Shown here piece after piece: positions 5,198-6,462 of a stretch of DNA of 6,462 bases; within the stretch, counting starts at the first letter, position 1; every line of letters begins with the position of its first letter. The notes beneath the pieces are model-generated. The model worked only from the letters and a program-made list of their open reading frames with translations. It was not told where the DNA came from and searched no databases. Source of the stretch: Singulisphaera sp. GP187. GTDB lineage: Bacteria; Planctomycetota; Phycisphaerae; Phycisphaerales; SM1A02. Position numbers and translations under genes: made by a program. Location of the stretch: assembly GCA_945896765.1 (NCBI GenBank), contig CAMDEL010000090.1:1-6462 (forward strand), written 5' to 3'.

Positions 5198-6462
5198 TCA
5201 ATTGACTCGGTCGGCGATCGCACGTGCCACCAATTCGATCGGATGGAGCGCAGTTCTTTCGAGTCCATCTGCGATTTGATGACGGCAACTCGTACCTGGA
5301 GCGCAAATGATTGCGTCGGGATGCGTATCCAGCTTTGCAAACAAGTCCTGCTGCGCAATACGCATCGAAAGATCAAAGTTCGCAGCTTGGAAACCAAATC
5401 CGCCAGCCATACCGCAGCAACCTGTCGCAAGGGTCTGCGCCGATTCACCGAAAATGCGGCGCAACAATCCGTACGAAGTTGCCGCTCCCCACAGCGCTTT
5501 CTGATGACAGTGCGCATGCAGAACAACTTCCTCGGAAGTCTTCGCGAACTCCGGTCGCATCGGATGCGAATCCCAGTTGCGATCAATCCACTCTTCGATC
5601 ATCCAAGTTTTCGCCGCAAGCGCGACGAGAAGTTTCCGATCGATTGACATCTTTAAGTCCAACCAATCATCCTTGATTGCAGAAACGCACGAAGGTTCGA
5701 GACCCAATAGCGCAACTGCTCCTTCGCGTCTCATTGCATCGCTCAGAGCAAGCGCAGTTTCGCAACTCATGCGCGCAGCTTCTGCCAACATCCCATTCGA
5801 AATCGCCGCGCGACCGCAGCATCCAGCATTTGGAAGAACGACGCGATAGCCAAATGCTTGCAGTACTTCAACGGCAGCGCGCCCAACTTCGGGCTGCGAC
5901 CATTGACTGAAACAATCTGGCATCAGCAGAACGGTCGATCTTTCTTGGAGTGACTCTGGGCCATTTGTTCTCAAACTGCCAGCTGCTCGGCGACTCATCC
6001 AAGATCGCAAAGAAGGTCCAAACGGAGGAAGTGATCGACGCGGAGAAAATCTCATGAGTGCTGTAATCGCAAGTCGAAATGGCTCAAAATGAATGGCCCA
6101 ATTCGAAACCGGCCAAAGCGCGCTTCCCATTATGTTTAATGTGCGAATTCTTCCCATCAGTCGAATGCGCCATGGAACACCTCCCCGCTTCCAATATTCC
6201 TGCGCAGTAAATTCTGCTTTCAGTTTGGAAATATCAACATTACTTGGGCATTCTGTCTTGCACGCCTTGCATGAAAGACAAAGATCAAGCGTTGCTTTGG
6301 TCTGAGGATCATTCCATGCGGGTGTGTTCGAAGCGATCGCTCCGCCACGTCCCAGTTGTCCAGTGACAGCCAAACGCAACGCATTCGCACGACCTCGAGT
6401 CGAGTGTCGTTCATCTTTCAGAACGCGGTACGAAGGACACATCGTGCCGCCTGGTGTCATTC
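5198..6462 (-). CDS. C-terminal part of a fused FAD-binding / 4Fe-4S oxidoreductase (GlcF/D-lactate dehydrogenase-like), cut by the right edge
   Basis: Only the last 420 or so residues are in the window; the N-terminal FAD part would lie beyond 6462. At the edge, GTMCPSYR and ERHSTRGRANALR are typical of the joint between the FAD-oxidase and Fe-S parts of fused lactate/glycolate-type dehydrogenases (YdiJ-like, about 1000 aa). Counting from the Met at 6460, C61-x2-C64-x2-C67-x3-C71-P is a complete [4Fe-4S] ferredoxin motif; the other cluster motif is represented only by C8. Two CCG-type repeats follow: NAGCCGRA (211-218) and HAHCHQKALWG (315-325) with GCCGMAGGFG (347-356), which resemble heterodisulfide reductase/GlcF cysteine-rich domains. 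The protein ends with CAPGTSCRHQI and HPIELVARAI. It probably oxidises a 2-hydroxyacid and passes electrons to the quinone pool; the exact substrate cannot be read from this part. The Met at 6460 is internal to the gene and should not be taken as its start. Confidence 0.9.
   Translation of the reverse strand, partial: MTPGGTMCPSYRVLKDERHSTRGRANALRLAVTGQLGRGGAIASNTPAWNDPQTKATLDLCLSCKACKTECPSNVDISKLKAEFTAQEYWKRGGVPWRIRLMGRIRTLNIMGSALWPVSNWAIHFEPFRLAITALMRFSPRRSLPPFGPSLRSWMSRRAAGSLRTNGPESLQERSTVLLMPDCFSQWSQPEVGRAAVEVLQAFGYRVVLPNAGCCGRAAISNGMLAEAARMSCETALALSDAMRREGAVALLGLEPSCVSAIKDDWLDLKMSIDRKLLVALAAKTWMIEEWIDRNWDSHPMRPEFAKTSEEVVLHAHCHQKALWGAATSYGLLRRIFGESAQTLATGCCGMAGGFGFQAANFDLSMRIAQQDLFAKLDTHPDAIICAPGTSCRHQIADGLERTALHPIELVARAIADRVN

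Noticed and set aside
5155..5586. 143-codon minus-strand frame within the FAD/Fe-S oxidase
   Set aside because: It lies in a different frame of the same strand as the oxidase, which has clear cysteine motifs; no domain of its own.

Overview
The window is about 6.5 kb of bacterial chromosome with roughly balanced base composition. It carries seven protein-coding genes and one less certain small gene. I see no rRNA, tRNA, CRISPR array, insertion sequence or phage gene. Shine-Dalgarno sequences are weak or missing before most starts. A MenG/UbiE-type methyltransferase points to menaquinone (or ubiquinone) respiration, and a fused FAD/Fe-S oxidase of the 'GTMCPSYR…STRGRANALR' type is present. This mix of genes fits Planctomycetota, perhaps Phycisphaerae, but that placement is a family-level impression and not proven by the window.

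Left part (1-3460): a minus-strand gene encodes a two-part protein that looks like a cobalamin-binding regulator (helical cap plus Rossmann-like B12 fold), but the residues that normally hold cobalamin are replaced. Divergent from it is a plus-strand run of three closely spaced genes (gaps of about 28 and 25 bp): the quinone methyltransferase, an amidohydrolase-2 family protein that has lost every metal-binding residue, and a predicted lipoprotein of unknown function.

Middle part (3460-4612): a minus-strand Nudix hydrolase with an N-terminal domain that recalls the NUDT22 (UDP-sugar diphosphatase) architecture converges on the lipoprotein gene with 5 bp between them. A 255-bp divergent region separates its start from a 72-residue plus-strand hypothetical protein.

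Right part (4663-6462): two minus-strand genes are 46-52 bp apart, so they may be co-transcribed. The upstream one is the C-terminal part of a large FAD/iron-sulfur oxidoreductase that runs off the right edge. The downstream one is a stand-alone CheY/PleD-like receiver. The oxidoreductase and the quinone methyltransferase could both serve the respiratory chain (electron donor side and quinone supply), but they are not in one operon.

The most unusual feature is that two neighbouring genes, on either side of the methyltransferase, encode recognisable cofactor- or metal-dependent folds with the ligand residues replaced while the reading frames stay intact. This suggests repurposed, non-canonical proteins. 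I did not find a convincing multi-gene undescribed defence or mobile system.
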